From contig NVXU02000030.1 of assembly GCA_002734065.2 (NCBI GenBank), positions 109,054 to 173,053 of the forward strand: 64,000 nt of DNA, in the 5' to 3' direction. Below are positions 52,664 through 62,200 of this stretch, piece after piece. Origin of the DNA: Fluviicola sp. (lineage in GTDB: Bacteria; Bacteroidota; Bacteroidia; Flavobacteriales_D; Crocinitomicaceae). A model generated the notes under the pieces. The model saw nothing but the letters and a program-made list of their open reading frames with translations. It did not search any database and was not told the DNA's origin. Numbering within the stretch: position 1 is the stretch's first letter; the number at the start of each line of letters is the position of its first letter. Both the position numbers and the translations under genes were made by a program.

Positions 52664-53173
52664 TTATTTATTCAACCAATGCAAGTTTCTCGAATAAAGA
52701 AAAACAAACAATCCTGATAAGATTAGACTTACAATGATTATAAAACTTGGAACATTTGATGGCGAAACCGTTGAGTAGATAGCAACAACTGATAAAAGAG
52801 AATAAACAATGTATAAATGGAAGCCTATTTTAAATCCGTTCCACATTTTTAATGCAGCGAATAATCCGATACCGACTACCACAAGTGAAACGAATATCCC
52901 TATGTAAAAATTATTGTTCGATTCCTCTCCCATGAGAATTAGCTTCTCGAAAAAATCAGCAAAACCATCCATTCCGAGCCTTTTCATCTCACTCATTTGT
53001 TTTGTCAACTCAACTTTAGACGCCATCATTTGTTCTGCACTTTGCTTTCCCCAAGCTAGGCTGAAAAATGACCCTAAAATTGATAACCCCGTCCAAATAA
53101 AGGTTAAAACGCATAATGTTGTTAAAAAACCTGGTCTTGGTTGTGGTTGGTCTAAGTCTAATTGATCTGTCAT
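52664..53173 (-). CDS. Hypothetical membrane protein
   Basis: A 169-residue protein with four probable transmembrane helices. The N-terminus is 'MTDQLDLDQPQPRPGFL', and this Met (53173) is preferred to one 14 codons upstream (53215), because the extra residues are lysine-rich and out of character. The topology, a pro-rich cytoplasmic N-tail followed by helices, is seen in many uncharacterised Bacteroidota proteins. No function can be assigned. Confidence 0.6.
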   Translation of the reverse strand: MTDQLDLDQPQPRPGFLTTLCVLTFIWTGLSILGSFFSLAWGKQSAEQMMASKVELTKQMSEMKRLGMDGFADFFEKLILMGEESNNNFYIGIFVSLVVVGIGLFAALKMWNGFKIGFHLYIVYSLLSVVAIYSTVSPSNVPSFIIIVSLILSGLFVFLYSRNLHWLNK

Positions 53174-53301
53174 TCTTTTTTGTTTAAATTGCTTGTCATG
53201 TCTTAGAGAGAACACTGATTCTTATGATTTAAATATGATTAAATGATTTTAACCTTCGGTTTTAGTTTGATGTTCCTCTATAATTATGGCTAAAGATAAT
53301 T

Positions 53302-54786
53302 TTAAAGTTCGTTGTTTACAAATTCTTTGCTTCGTTTCATTAAAGGATGCAAATAACAATCCTCTTTTACGAAAGGGACTGTTGTTCTAAAATCACTGCG
53401 TAGTTTTTCTATTGCTGGAGAACTTTTCTCCTTTCTAAAATCCATTGCTTGCGCTGCGTTCAATAACTCTATTCCTTGAATGGTAAAGCAATTTTCAATG
53501 ATCTTGTACAATTTCGTTGCGGCATTTGCCCCCATACTCACATGGTCTTCTTGTCCATTGCTTGAATCGATGGTGTCAACAGATGCAGGTGAACACAATT
53601 GTTTATTCTGACTAACAATGGATGCACAGGTATATTGCGGAATCATAAAGCCAGAATTCAGTCCTGGTTCTGCCACTAAAAATGCCGGCAATCCTCTTGT
53701 TCCGTCAATTAATTTATAAACTCGACGCTCCGAAATAGAACCTAATTCTGCCAAAGCAATCGCTAAGAAATCCATTGAAATTGCCAAAGGTTGCCCATGA
53801 AAATTGCCCGCAGAAACGACATCGTCTTCATCCACAAAGACCGTTGGGTTATCGGTAACCGCGTTGATTTCTCTTTCAACGATTTGCGCGCAATAATCAA
53901 TAGCATCTTTGGAAGCGCCATGGACTTGCGGTATGCAACGGAAAGAATAAGGGTCTTGCACATGCTCTTTTTCTCGGGAAATCATCTGACTTCCTTCGAA
54001 AATTGCACGCATTTTTTCTGCCGTTTCAATCTGTCCTTTTTGCTGACGAATTTCATTGACATTTGCCTGAAAAGGATTCAATCGACCGTCATAAGCTTCT
54101 AAAGAAAGTGCGCCGATTAAATTGAATTGATTCCACAATTTATACGCCGAAGAAACAGCATAAGAAGCATAAGAACTCATGAATTGCGTACCATTCAATA
54201 AAGCAAGACCTTCTTTTGAGCGTAGTTCAATTACTTGTAAATCAGATTCTTGTAAAAATATTTTTGAGCTTTGCCTCTTTCCATTGAAGTCAACTTCTCC
54301 TTCTCCAATGAGTGGCAAAGCCAAGTGAGCGAGTGGTGCTAGATCTCCAGAAGCACCCAAAGAACCTTGCTGATAAACAACAGGAAGCACATCGTTGTTG
54401 TACATAAAAAGTAAACGCTCGATGGTTTCTAGTTGTACTCCAGAATTCCCGTGAGAAAGACCGATTGCTTTGAGTAATAACATCCGTTTTACGATGTGCG
54501 GTGGAACCTCTTCTCCAGCTCCACATGCGTGAGAAAGAACGAGGTTGGTCTGCAACTTGCCTAAATCTTCAAAAGAAATAGCGGTGTTGCATAAAGAACC
54601 AAATCCTGTGTTAACACCGTAAATCATTTGGTCGTGACTTTTTACTTTCGCATCTATGTAATCACGACATTTAACGATTGCTTTCTTTGCTTCTTCAGAA
54701 AGAACAACTTTTACTTTTGATGCGATAATTTCATCTAATTTCTCCAAAGAAATCCACGAGTTGTCTATGATAAATTCTCCCATCAT
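53302..54786 (-). CDS. hutH: Histidine ammonia-lyase-like MIO enzyme
   Basis: A 494-residue aromatic amino acid ammonia-lyase. The autocatalytic MIO triad Ala145-Ser146-Gly147 lies in 'GSLGASGDLAPL', and Tyr56 in 'YGVNTGFG' is the catalytic base. It deaminates histidine to urocanate. No other hut gene is visible nearby, so a different aromatic substrate is possible. Its start overlaps the hisS stop by one base. Met2 is an alternative start. Confidence 0.88.
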   Translation of the reverse strand: MMGEFIIDNSWISLEKLDEIIASKVKVVLSEEAKKAIVKCRDYIDAKVKSHDQMIYGVNTGFGSLCNTAISFEDLGKLQTNLVLSHACGAGEEVPPHIVKRMLLLKAIGLSHGNSGVQLETIERLLFMYNNDVLPVVYQQGSLGASGDLAPLAHLALPLIGEGEVDFNGKRQSSKIFLQESDLQVIELRSKEGLALLNGTQFMSSYASYAVSSAYKLWNQFNLIGALSLEAYDGRLNPFQANVNEIRQQKGQIETAEKMRAIFEGSQMISREKEHVQDPYSFRCIPQVHGASKDAIDYCAQIVEREINAVTDNPTVFVDEDDVVSAGNFHGQPLAISMDFLAIALAELGSISERRVYKLIDGTRGLPAFLVAEPGLNSGFMIPQYTCASIVSQNKQLCSPASVDTIDSSNGQEDHVSMGANAATKLYKIIENCFTIQGIELLNAAQAMDFRKEKSSPAIEKLRSDFRTTVPFVKEDCYLHPLMKRSKEFVNNEL

Positions 54787-56156
54787 TATTTCTTTAAAAG
54801 TTCAATTATTTGCGAGAGAGTCATTGGCGATTGATCACCAGAATTCATATTTTTCAACTGAATTAAGTTCTCATTTATTTCATTTTGTCCAACCAAAGCG
54901 ATGTTTTTCACACCTCTATCGTTGGCATATTTCATTTGCTTTTTCATTTTCACTGAAGAAGGATAAATTTCACAAGAGATTCCGTTTGCTCTGATTTCTT
55001 TGACCAATTTCAGGCAATAATCTTGCTCTGTTTCACCAAAATTGATGAACAATAAATCCAAGCTATTGTCAACCGTTTCTGGGAATAAATCCAGTTCGGT
55101 AATGACATCGTAAATTCTGTCTGCACCAAAAGAAATACCAACACCTGACATGTCATTCATGCCAAATACGCTCGTTAGGTCATCGTAGCGACCTCCTCCA
55201 CAAATGCTTCCCATTTTGACACCATTTGCCTTCACTTCGAAGATGGCACCTGTGTAATAATTCAATCCACGAGCCAATGTTACGTCAAATTCTACTTTTG
55301 CGTTCTTCAAGCCAAGCTCATTGACTTTGTTCAGCACGTATTCTAATTCTGCAATTCCTTCTAGACCAATTTCGCTGTCTTTCAGGTAGTCTTTCATCTG
55401 AGAAATTCGACTTGCTGTATCTCCTGTGATTGAAAATAGCGGTTTTATTTTCTCCAGTGCATCTTCAGAAATTCCTTTTTCAGAAAGTTCTTTGACAACG
55501 CCATCGATACCAATTTTATCTAGCTTATCGATGGCAACGGTGATTGTGATAATGTTCTCCGATTCCCCACTTATCTCTGCAATTCCAGAAAGAATCTTGC
55601 GGTTGTTAATCATGACCGTAAAATCTGGAATTCTTAAGTTAGAAAGAACCTCGTCTATCAACAATACAAAATCAACCTCATAGAGCAAAGAATTGCTTCC
55701 TACAACATCAACATCGCACTGATAAAATTCTTGGTAACGACCATGTTGCGGTCTATCAGCTCTCCAAACTGGTTGAATTTGATAACGTTTAAACGGAAAT
55801 GACAAATCGTTTTGATGTTGCACGACAAATCGTGCAAAAGGTACGGTTAAGTCGTATCGCAATGCTTTTTCTGACAAAGAATTGGAAAATTTCGCCAAAT
55901 TTCCACTTTTCAGAGCCTCTAAATCTGCTTTCTTTACTTTATCTCCAGAATTTAGAATTTTAAAAATCAATCGATCCCCTTCTTCACCATATTTACCGAG
56001 TAATGTTGAAGACAACTCAAACGAAGGCGTCTCAATTGGAGAAAAACCGTAAGTTTCAAACGATTGCCGAATGGTATCGTAGATGTAATTCCGTTTGGCA
56101 ACTTCTGCCGGTAAAAAATCTCTTGTCCCTTTTGGAATGGATGGTTTTTGAGCCAT
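54786..56156 (-). CDS. hisS: Histidyl-tRNA synthetase
   Basis: A 456-residue class II aminoacyl-tRNA synthetase. Motif 1 lies around 'FSPIETPSFE', motif 2 is 'KRYQIQPVWRADRPQHGRYQ' (arginine-rich), the histidine-A loops are 'LARGLNYYTGAIFE' and 'CGGGRYDDL', and motif 3 is 'GVGISFGADRIYDV'. The C-terminal anticodon-binding domain follows from about 360. It charges tRNA-His. Coupled to hutH through a 1-bp overlap. Confidence 0.95.
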   Translation of the reverse strand: MAQKPSIPKGTRDFLPAEVAKRNYIYDTIRQSFETYGFSPIETPSFELSSTLLGKYGEEGDRLIFKILNSGDKVKKADLEALKSGNLAKFSNSLSEKALRYDLTVPFARFVVQHQNDLSFPFKRYQIQPVWRADRPQHGRYQEFYQCDVDVVGSNSLLYEVDFVLLIDEVLSNLRIPDFTVMINNRKILSGIAEISGESENIITITVAIDKLDKIGIDGVVKELSEKGISEDALEKIKPLFSITGDTASRISQMKDYLKDSEIGLEGIAELEYVLNKVNELGLKNAKVEFDVTLARGLNYYTGAIFEVKANGVKMGSICGGGRYDDLTSVFGMNDMSGVGISFGADRIYDVITELDLFPETVDNSLDLLFINFGETEQDYCLKLVKEIRANGISCEIYPSSVKMKKQMKYANDRGVKNIALVGQNEINENLIQLKNMNSGDQSPMTLSQIIELLKK

Positions 56157-56190
56157 TGTTCTGTAATTAAGAGTGTAAAATTAAGAATAA

Positions 56191-57084
56191 TCAAGCGATA
56201 ACCAACCGATACCCCACACCTCTCGTATTCACAATTTTAACACTGCTATCCGCTTCCAGTTTTTTTCTCAATTTAGAAATAAAGACATCTAAAGTTCTGC
56301 CGATGTAATCTCCTTCATCTCCCCAGACCACATTGAGAATTACATCACGTTCTACGGTTGTATTTACTGATTGATAAAGCAATAACAAAAGGTCTGCTTC
56401 TTTGCTGGTCAATTCAATTGTTTGCTCTTGCAGAATAAGCTCTGCATTGCGTTTGTCGAATTGAAAACTACCTAACGTAATCAGGTTAGGGTCAGCTACT
56501 CTTTGTTTCTTCTTTCTTCTTCTGAGAATTACCGCGAGTAAGATTAATGCAAGAGCAACGAGAAGAAAAACAATCAGCATAGGATTCCCTACAATCTGCG
56601 TGTTGTTGTCAGAATTGGCGAAAGCACAAGTCAAATCTACCTCCTTCGGTTCTATTAGTGTGAATAGCAGATTGTAGCATCTTTTAGGTTGGTCTCGTGT
56701 TCTACATGGAATGATGTCAGAATCTTCCACCTCACTCATTTTATAACTGTACACAATCTCTTGCGATTCACAATCCTCAACCTCCAACACATAGCCTTTT
56801 GCTAGTTTGGTATCTTCTACTATTTGGTCAATGATTCCGACCATTTCTTCAGGATTGAAGGTGAATTCCGTGTCGAAAGAGACTTTGTATCGCCCTTTTT
56901 CTTTCAAAATTGGAAAAACAAGTGAAGTTGAATCGTTTGCATTGAGCAAAATTTGATGACCTATCATTCTCAATGAAACTTCTATGTGTTGCACGTCTTC
57001 TTGAACCTGCGCATTGATCTTAGAACATTGAACAGTCAACGATACAGTAAATAAAATTAGAAAATGAATGATTCTTGAATACAT
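56191..57084 (-). CDS. Membrane-tethered OmpR-type winged-helix regulator
   Basis: A 297-residue protein. A signal-peptide-like N-terminus (1-25) is followed by an extracytoplasmic beta-rich domain (about 28-170), one transmembrane helix (about 172-192) with a basic stop sequence ('RRRKKKQR'), and a C-terminal winged helix (205-297: 'TLGSFQFDKRNAELILQEQT', 'LTSKEADLLLLL', 'GRTLDVFISKLRKKLEAD', 'NTRGVGYRL'). This inverts the ToxR order, with DNA binding at the C-terminus. It should pass a periplasmic signal straight to DNA without phosphorylation. It is transcribed away from the TonB-like gene. Confidence 0.8.
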   Translation of the reverse strand: MYSRIIHFLILFTVSLTVQCSKINAQVQEDVQHIEVSLRMIGHQILLNANDSTSLVFPILKEKGRYKVSFDTEFTFNPEEMVGIIDQIVEDTKLAKGYVLEVEDCESQEIVYSYKMSEVEDSDIIPCRTRDQPKRCYNLLFTLIEPKEVDLTCAFANSDNNTQIVGNPMLIVFLLVALALILLAVILRRRKKKQRVADPNLITLGSFQFDKRNAELILQEQTIELTSKEADLLLLLYQSVNTTVERDVILNVVWGDEGDYIGRTLDVFISKLRKKLEADSSVKIVNTRGVGYRLVIA

Positions 57085-57181
57085 ACCACAAAGCTATTTG
57101 TTTATTCTCCAGAATAAAATGTTTTACACAAAATTTACATTGATTTACACTTAAAATAGGCAAAGAAGAAGACTTATGCCC

Positions 57182-57189
57182 TACATTTG
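57182..57189 (+). promoter_or_regulatory. Bacteroidota-type -7 element
   Basis: TACATTTG fits TAnnTTTG 29 bp before the TonB-like gene. A matching TTG at the -33 distance was not found. Confidence 0.4.
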
Positions 57190-57218
57190 ATTGAAATTAA
57201 TCATAAAAAACAATCGAC

Positions 57219-58025
57219 ATGAAAAAGACATTAATAGTAATCAGCCTTCTGAGTGCAGGAGTTATTTTCACAGCCTTCGGAACTAATAAGGTTAAAAAGA
57301 ACACTCCGGTTGCAGAGAAAAGCAAAATCGAAAAATCAAATGACCATCCTAAATCATTGAACGATTTTTTTAAAAAGAAAGAATATAACTTTCATATATC
57401 AGTTGGTACTCGCTTTCAAAATGTTGCCACCTTGGAAGATATTCAAAATGCTACATCAATTGAAGATTTTATTCCCCAAGAACAAATTGATCAAGTCGCA
57501 AAGTACAAATCTGTAAAAATCACCATTCTTGATGACCATAAAGAAACCGATGTATTTGCAAGTAGCAAAGATGACATTCTTACGAACGAACAAATCAAGC
57601 TTCTTAAAACCTTGGATTATTCGAGCAACTTTTTAGTCCGTGGTGATTTTGTTGGGACGGAGGAATTTCAGCGAAATCACAGATATAGTTACTTTACTCC
57701 GTTTATGACAGTTATTCCTCACACTGAAGGGTACTACGAACAAGGGATGGATGCACTATTATACTACTTACGAACTAAATCGGAAGAAATTTCGAGCAAA
57801 TATCAAAAAGAGAACTTCAAATCTGGTAAACTTTACTTCACAATTTCTAAAGAAGGTAAAATTATCAATGTAAAATTGACAAGTACTGGAGGTTATAAAG
57901 ATTTAGACAAAAAAATGATGGAAATAATGAAGAATCTTAAAGGAAACTGGATTCCAGCAAAGAACGCTAAAGGAGAGTTAGTTGAGCAAACTTTAGTTGT
58001 TGCTTTTGGTGTGCTTGGTTGTTAA
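57219..58025 (+). CDS. TonB C-terminal domain protein
   Basis: A 268-residue exported protein with an N-terminal signal or anchor segment (about 4-22). The C-terminal 80 residues ('GKLYFTISKEGKIINVKLTS', 'GGYKDLDKKMMEIMKNL', 'WIPAKNAKGELVEQTLVV') match the TonB C-terminal fold. The proline-rich spacer of classical TonB is missing; a charged, helix-prone linker takes its place. A role in energising outer-membrane transport is possible, but variants of this type are common in Bacteroidota with unknown partners. Confidence 0.75.
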   Translation: MKKTLIVISLLSAGVIFTAFGTNKVKKNTPVAEKSKIEKSNDHPKSLNDFFKKKEYNFHISVGTRFQNVATLEDIQNATSIEDFIPQEQIDQVAKYKSVKITILDDHKETDVFASSKDDILTNEQIKLLKTLDYSSNFLVRGDFVGTEEFQRNHRYSYFTPFMTVIPHTEGYYEQGMDALLYYLRTKSEEISSKYQKENFKSGKLYFTISKEGKIINVKLTSTGGYKDLDKKMMEIMKNLKGNWIPAKNAKGELVEQTLVVAFGVLGC

Positions 58026-58032
58026 TCTGGTC

Positions 58033-58099
58033 TGTGAGAATGTACATTGAGGTCTTACATCGAGCCAGTCAAAATGCTCTCGAAATGCACATTCTCACA
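58033..58099. terminator. Bidirectional hairpin between convergent genes
   Basis: Arms 58033-58048 and 58084-58099 are inverted with 15 of 16 positions matching. The second arm covers the stop codon of the amidohydrolase gene. The spacing (35 nt) is long for a terminator, and T-runs are weak, so a role in blocking convergent transcription is only suggested. Confidence 0.5.
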
Positions 58100-59138
58100 A
58101 CTTGATTTCCACACCCAACCAGCGTTCCACATTATCTTTCCAAATCTCATCTGATTCTTTTTGTGTGAGGATATCAACCTTCACAGCAAAGTCAATCACT
58201 CTTCCAGGATAAGAATTCGCAACGCCCTCCATTTCTCCCAACGGATAAGGATCATCTAAGCCCGCAACGATTTGACTTGAACCAACTCTTGTTTTGAGTA
58301 ATTGCAAAGTGTAAGAATCATGCACCAAAGTATCAAAGAAGATATTTTTGTGTCCCAAAGCACATCGAGGATCATTTGCATCTTCAAATAAATCGGGGCG
58401 ACCATCGTAACCTTGTAATCTTCTACCATAATTTGCTTGTCCCAACATGCAACCATGTGCAAAACACGTTCTGATATTCGGAAAACGGTTGGCATAGTCT
58501 TTCAAAGAATACAAGTGTAAAGAATCAGCAGTCTGCGCCATCATCCAAACGAGATGGAATCGCCAGTACTCATCCTTCAACTTAATCATTTTTTGCGCAT
58601 CATAAGGATGCAACTCAATAGCCAAACCATATTCATTGGCCAGTTCAAAAATCGGCAAGGTAGAATCATCAATGACAGACAACCATTCTTCATTCTCATT
58701 TAAAAAATGCGTTGGCAAGCAAAGAAGATTCATTCCCAAATCCTTAACACATCTTTCCATTTCTTTTAATGCATCTTCAATGTATAGCGGTTGCACAACA
58801 AATCCAGTAGTGAATTTATCCGGTCGTCTTTCTTGTACACTTGCGTTAAAATCATTCTGCCAACGAATAGTATCTTTTGCATCTTGCTGTTTCCAACCGT
58901 TGCAATACAGTTGTGATAAATTCAGCATAACACCGTGATCGATGTTGTTCTTTTCCATCCATTCTAACTTCTCTTTAAAGAAAAAACTAGAATCGGTGAT
59001 TGGTCTAGACCAGGTACCTTGTCGCATGAATTTTTTATCGTCATCTATCCAGAATAATTTTTTATCCTTCATAAATTGAGGGATTTCTTTTGGTTCTGGG
59101 AGAATATGACCGTGACCATTGATTTTAATTTTCTTCAT
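58095..59138 (-). CDS. ACMSD-type amidohydrolase
   Basis: A 347-residue TIM-barrel metal enzyme of the amidohydrolase 2 family. 'NGHGHILPEP' (HxH metal ligands), 'ELHPYDA', 'CFAHGCMLGQ' and 'GLDDPYPLG' (metal Asp) match aminocarboxymuconate-semialdehyde decarboxylase (ACMSD), which acts in tryptophan/kynurenine breakdown. No other kynurenine-pathway gene is in the window. A related decarboxylase or hydrolase activity is possible. It is convergent with the TonB-like gene. Confidence 0.8.
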   Translation of the reverse strand: MKKIKINGHGHILPEPKEIPQFMKDKKLFWIDDDKKFMRQGTWSRPITDSSFFFKEKLEWMEKNNIDHGVMLNLSQLYCNGWKQQDAKDTIRWQNDFNASVQERRPDKFTTGFVVQPLYIEDALKEMERCVKDLGMNLLCLPTHFLNENEEWLSVIDDSTLPIFELANEYGLAIELHPYDAQKMIKLKDEYWRFHLVWMMAQTADSLHLYSLKDYANRFPNIRTCFAHGCMLGQANYGRRLQGYDGRPDLFEDANDPRCALGHKNIFFDTLVHDSYTLQLLKTRVGSSQIVAGLDDPYPLGEMEGVANSYPGRVIDFAVKVDILTQKESDEIWKDNVERWLGVEIKL

Positions 59139-59204
59139 AGCGACTTTCGTGACGTAAAATTCTTTGAGGATAAAAATAAGGAAAAGAAACCATTATTTGA
59201 GCAA

Positions 59205-59232
59205 TAAAAAAGAGCGCTGTTTCCAACGCCCT
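59205..59232 (-). terminator. Rho-independent terminator of the repeat-protein gene
   Basis: Read on the minus strand, AGGGCGTT pairs with AGCGCTCT (6 Watson-Crick and 2 G-U pairs) around a 6-nt loop and is followed by six T residues. It lies 20 bp after the stop of the repeat-protein gene. Confidence 0.7.
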
Positions 59233-59252
59233 TCATTAATAATAAATTTATC

Positions 59253-62200
59253 TTAATTTTTCACCAATCGTGTTCTATAAATTGATTGAGAACCGACAAC
59301 TTCAATGTTGTAAACTCCACTGGAGAAATCGCTCATATCTAATTCAATTGATTGTTGTCCACTCACAACAACGTCCCGAACTATTCTACCTGTTGCATCA
59401 AATATTCTTACTGCTTCAATGGAAGCTCCAGAGGATGTGATTTTCACAATTCCAAAAGTTGGATTTGGATAGACAGAGATGTTTTCTTTAGAGAATTCGT
59501 CAATAGAAGCACATCCGTCAACAACAAGATTCTGAGTTGCTGATGCAGAACAACCATTCACATCAGTATATGTGTATGTAAGAACATGCGTTCCGATACC
59601 TGCAAGTCCTGGATTAAACGTGTTTCCTGTAACTGTGTTTCCAGAATAAGCACCTCCTGCTGGGGAGCCTCCAGTTAAATTAAATACTAAATAATTAGCA
59701 CACGTTGTATCTGAAGAAGCCCATGTAACATTTGGTATCACCAATGGATTTACTGTTCCCGAAGCTGATGAACTTGTACAACCTGCAACTGTCTGTGTTA
59801 CTGTGTAAGTACCTGCTGTGGCTACAGTGATAGTAGTGGTTGTTTCACCTGTTGACCACAAAAGGTTGACTCCTGTTGCTGTCAAAGTAGAAGAACCACA
59901 GTTATCTACAACTGTTATTCCTGGTAACGATGGAATCGCTGTTGGATTCGCAGTACTTGAACCGTTCGTACTTGTACAACCTGCAACTGTTTGTGTTACT
60001 GTATAAACTCCACCTGTTGTTACTGTAATTGAAGGTGTTATTTCTGCTGTTGACCATAAAAGATTGACTCCTGTCGCTGTCAAGATAGAAGAACCGCAGT
60101 TATCTGTAACTGTTACGACTGGCGCTGCTGGAATCGCTGTTGGATTTGCTGTGCCTAAACCGTTCGCACTTGTACAACCTGCGACTGTTTGTATTACCGT
60201 ATAAGCTCCACCTGTTGTGACTGTAATTGATGCAGTCGTCTCTCCCGTTGACCATAAAAGGTTAACTCCTGTTGCTGTCAAGGTAGAAGAACCACAGTTA
60301 TCTACAACCGTTACTGTCGGTGCTGATGGAATCGCTGTTGGATTAGCAGTACCTGAACCGTTTACACTTGTACAACCTGCAACTGTTTGTGTTACTGTAT
60401 AAGCTCCACCTGTTGTGACTGTAATTGATGCTGTCGTTTCTGCTGTTGACCATAAAAGGTTAACTCCTGTCGCTGTCAAGGTAGAAGAACCACAATTGTC
60501 TGCAACCGCCAATACTGGCGCTGACGGAATCGCTGTTGGATTTGCTGTACCTGAACCGTTCGCACTTGTACAACCTGCGACTGTTTGTGTTACCGTATAA
60601 GCTCCACCTGATGTGACTGTAATTGATGCAGTCGTCTCTCCTGTCGACCATAAAAGGCTGACTCCCGTAGCTGTTAATGTAGAAGAACCGCAATTATCTG
60701 CAACTGTTACTGTTGGCGCTGACGGAATCGCTGTTGGATTCGCAGTACCTGAACCGTTTACACTTGTACAACCTGCAACTGTCTGAGTCACTGTGTAAGT
60801 AGCTCCTGTTGTTACCGTAATTGATGTAGTCGTCTCTCCTGTCGACCATAAAAGGCTGACTCCCGTAGCTGTTAATGTAGAAGAACCGCAATTATCTGCA
60901 ACTGTTATTGTTGGCGCTGACGGAATCGCTGTTGGATTTGCAACACCTGAGCCGTTCGCACTTGTACAACCTGCAACTGTTTGAGTCACTGTGTAGGTTG
61001 CTCCTGTCGTTACCGTAATTGATGCAGTAGTTTCACCGGTTGACCATAAAAGACTACTTCCTGTTGCCGTCAAAGTAGAAGAGCCACAGTTATCTGCAAC
61101 GGTTACAATTGGTACTGATGGAATCGCTGTTGGATTTGCAACACCTGTCCCTGCCGCACTTGTACAGCCTGCTATTGTTTCAGTGACTGTATAAGAACCA
61201 CCTGTAGTTACTGTGATTGTAGAAGTAGTTTCTCCTGTTGACCATAAAAGGTTGGTGCCTGTAACTGATAATGTAGAGGAACCACAATTATTTAAGACAG
61301 TAACAATTGGTGCCGCAGGGCCTGGTGCAGGGTTAGCTATACCAGATCCATTTACACTTGTACAACCTGCAACTGTTTGTGTTACCGTATAAGCGCCTCC
61401 TGTTGTGACTATTACTGATGCTGTCGTTTCTCCTGTCGACCATGAAAGGTTGATTCCTGTCGCTGTTAAGGTAGAAGAACCACAATTGTCTACAACTGTT
61501 ACTACTGGCGCTGATGGAATCGCTGTTGGATTCGCAGTACCTGAACCGTTTGAACTTGTACAACCTGCAACTGTTTGTGTTACTGTATAGACTCCACCTG
61601 TTGTGACTGTAATTGATGCAGTCGTTTCTGCTGTTGACCATAAAAGGTTAACTCCTGTTGCTGTCAAGGTAGAAGAACCACAATTGTCTACAACTGTTAC
61701 TACTGGCGCTGATGGAATCGCTGTTGGATTCGCAACACCTGAACCGTTAGTACTTGTACAACCTGCAACTGTTTGAGTAACTGTGTAAGTCGCTCCTGTT
61801 GTTACTGTAATTGTTCCTGTCGTTTCACCCGTTGACCATAAAAGACTAATTCCTGTTGCTGTTAGTGTAGAAGAACCACAATTATCTGCAACCGTTACGA
61901 CTGGTGCTGATGGAATCGCTGTTGGATTTGCAACACCTGAACCGGTCGTGCTTGTACAACCTCCAACTGTTTGTGTCACTGTATAAGCTCCACCTGTCGT
62001 TACCGTAATTGATGCCGTTGCTTCTCCCGTTGACCATAAAAGGTTGACTCCTGTCGCTGTTAAGGTAGAAGAACCACAGTTATCTGTAACTGTTACTACT
62101 GGTGCTGTTGGAATCGCTGTTGGATTCGCAGTACCAGAACCGGTTGCACTTGTACAACCTGTAACTGTTTGTGTTACCGTATAAGCACCACCTGTTGTGA

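Noticed and set aside
53174..53215. Longer start for the membrane protein gene at 52664
   Set aside because: The extra 14 residues are lysine-rich and the second Met gives a normal N-tail.
60217..61590. Series of about 61-residue plus-strand frames with regular spacing
   Set aside because: They are antisense shadows of the 198-bp coding repeats.
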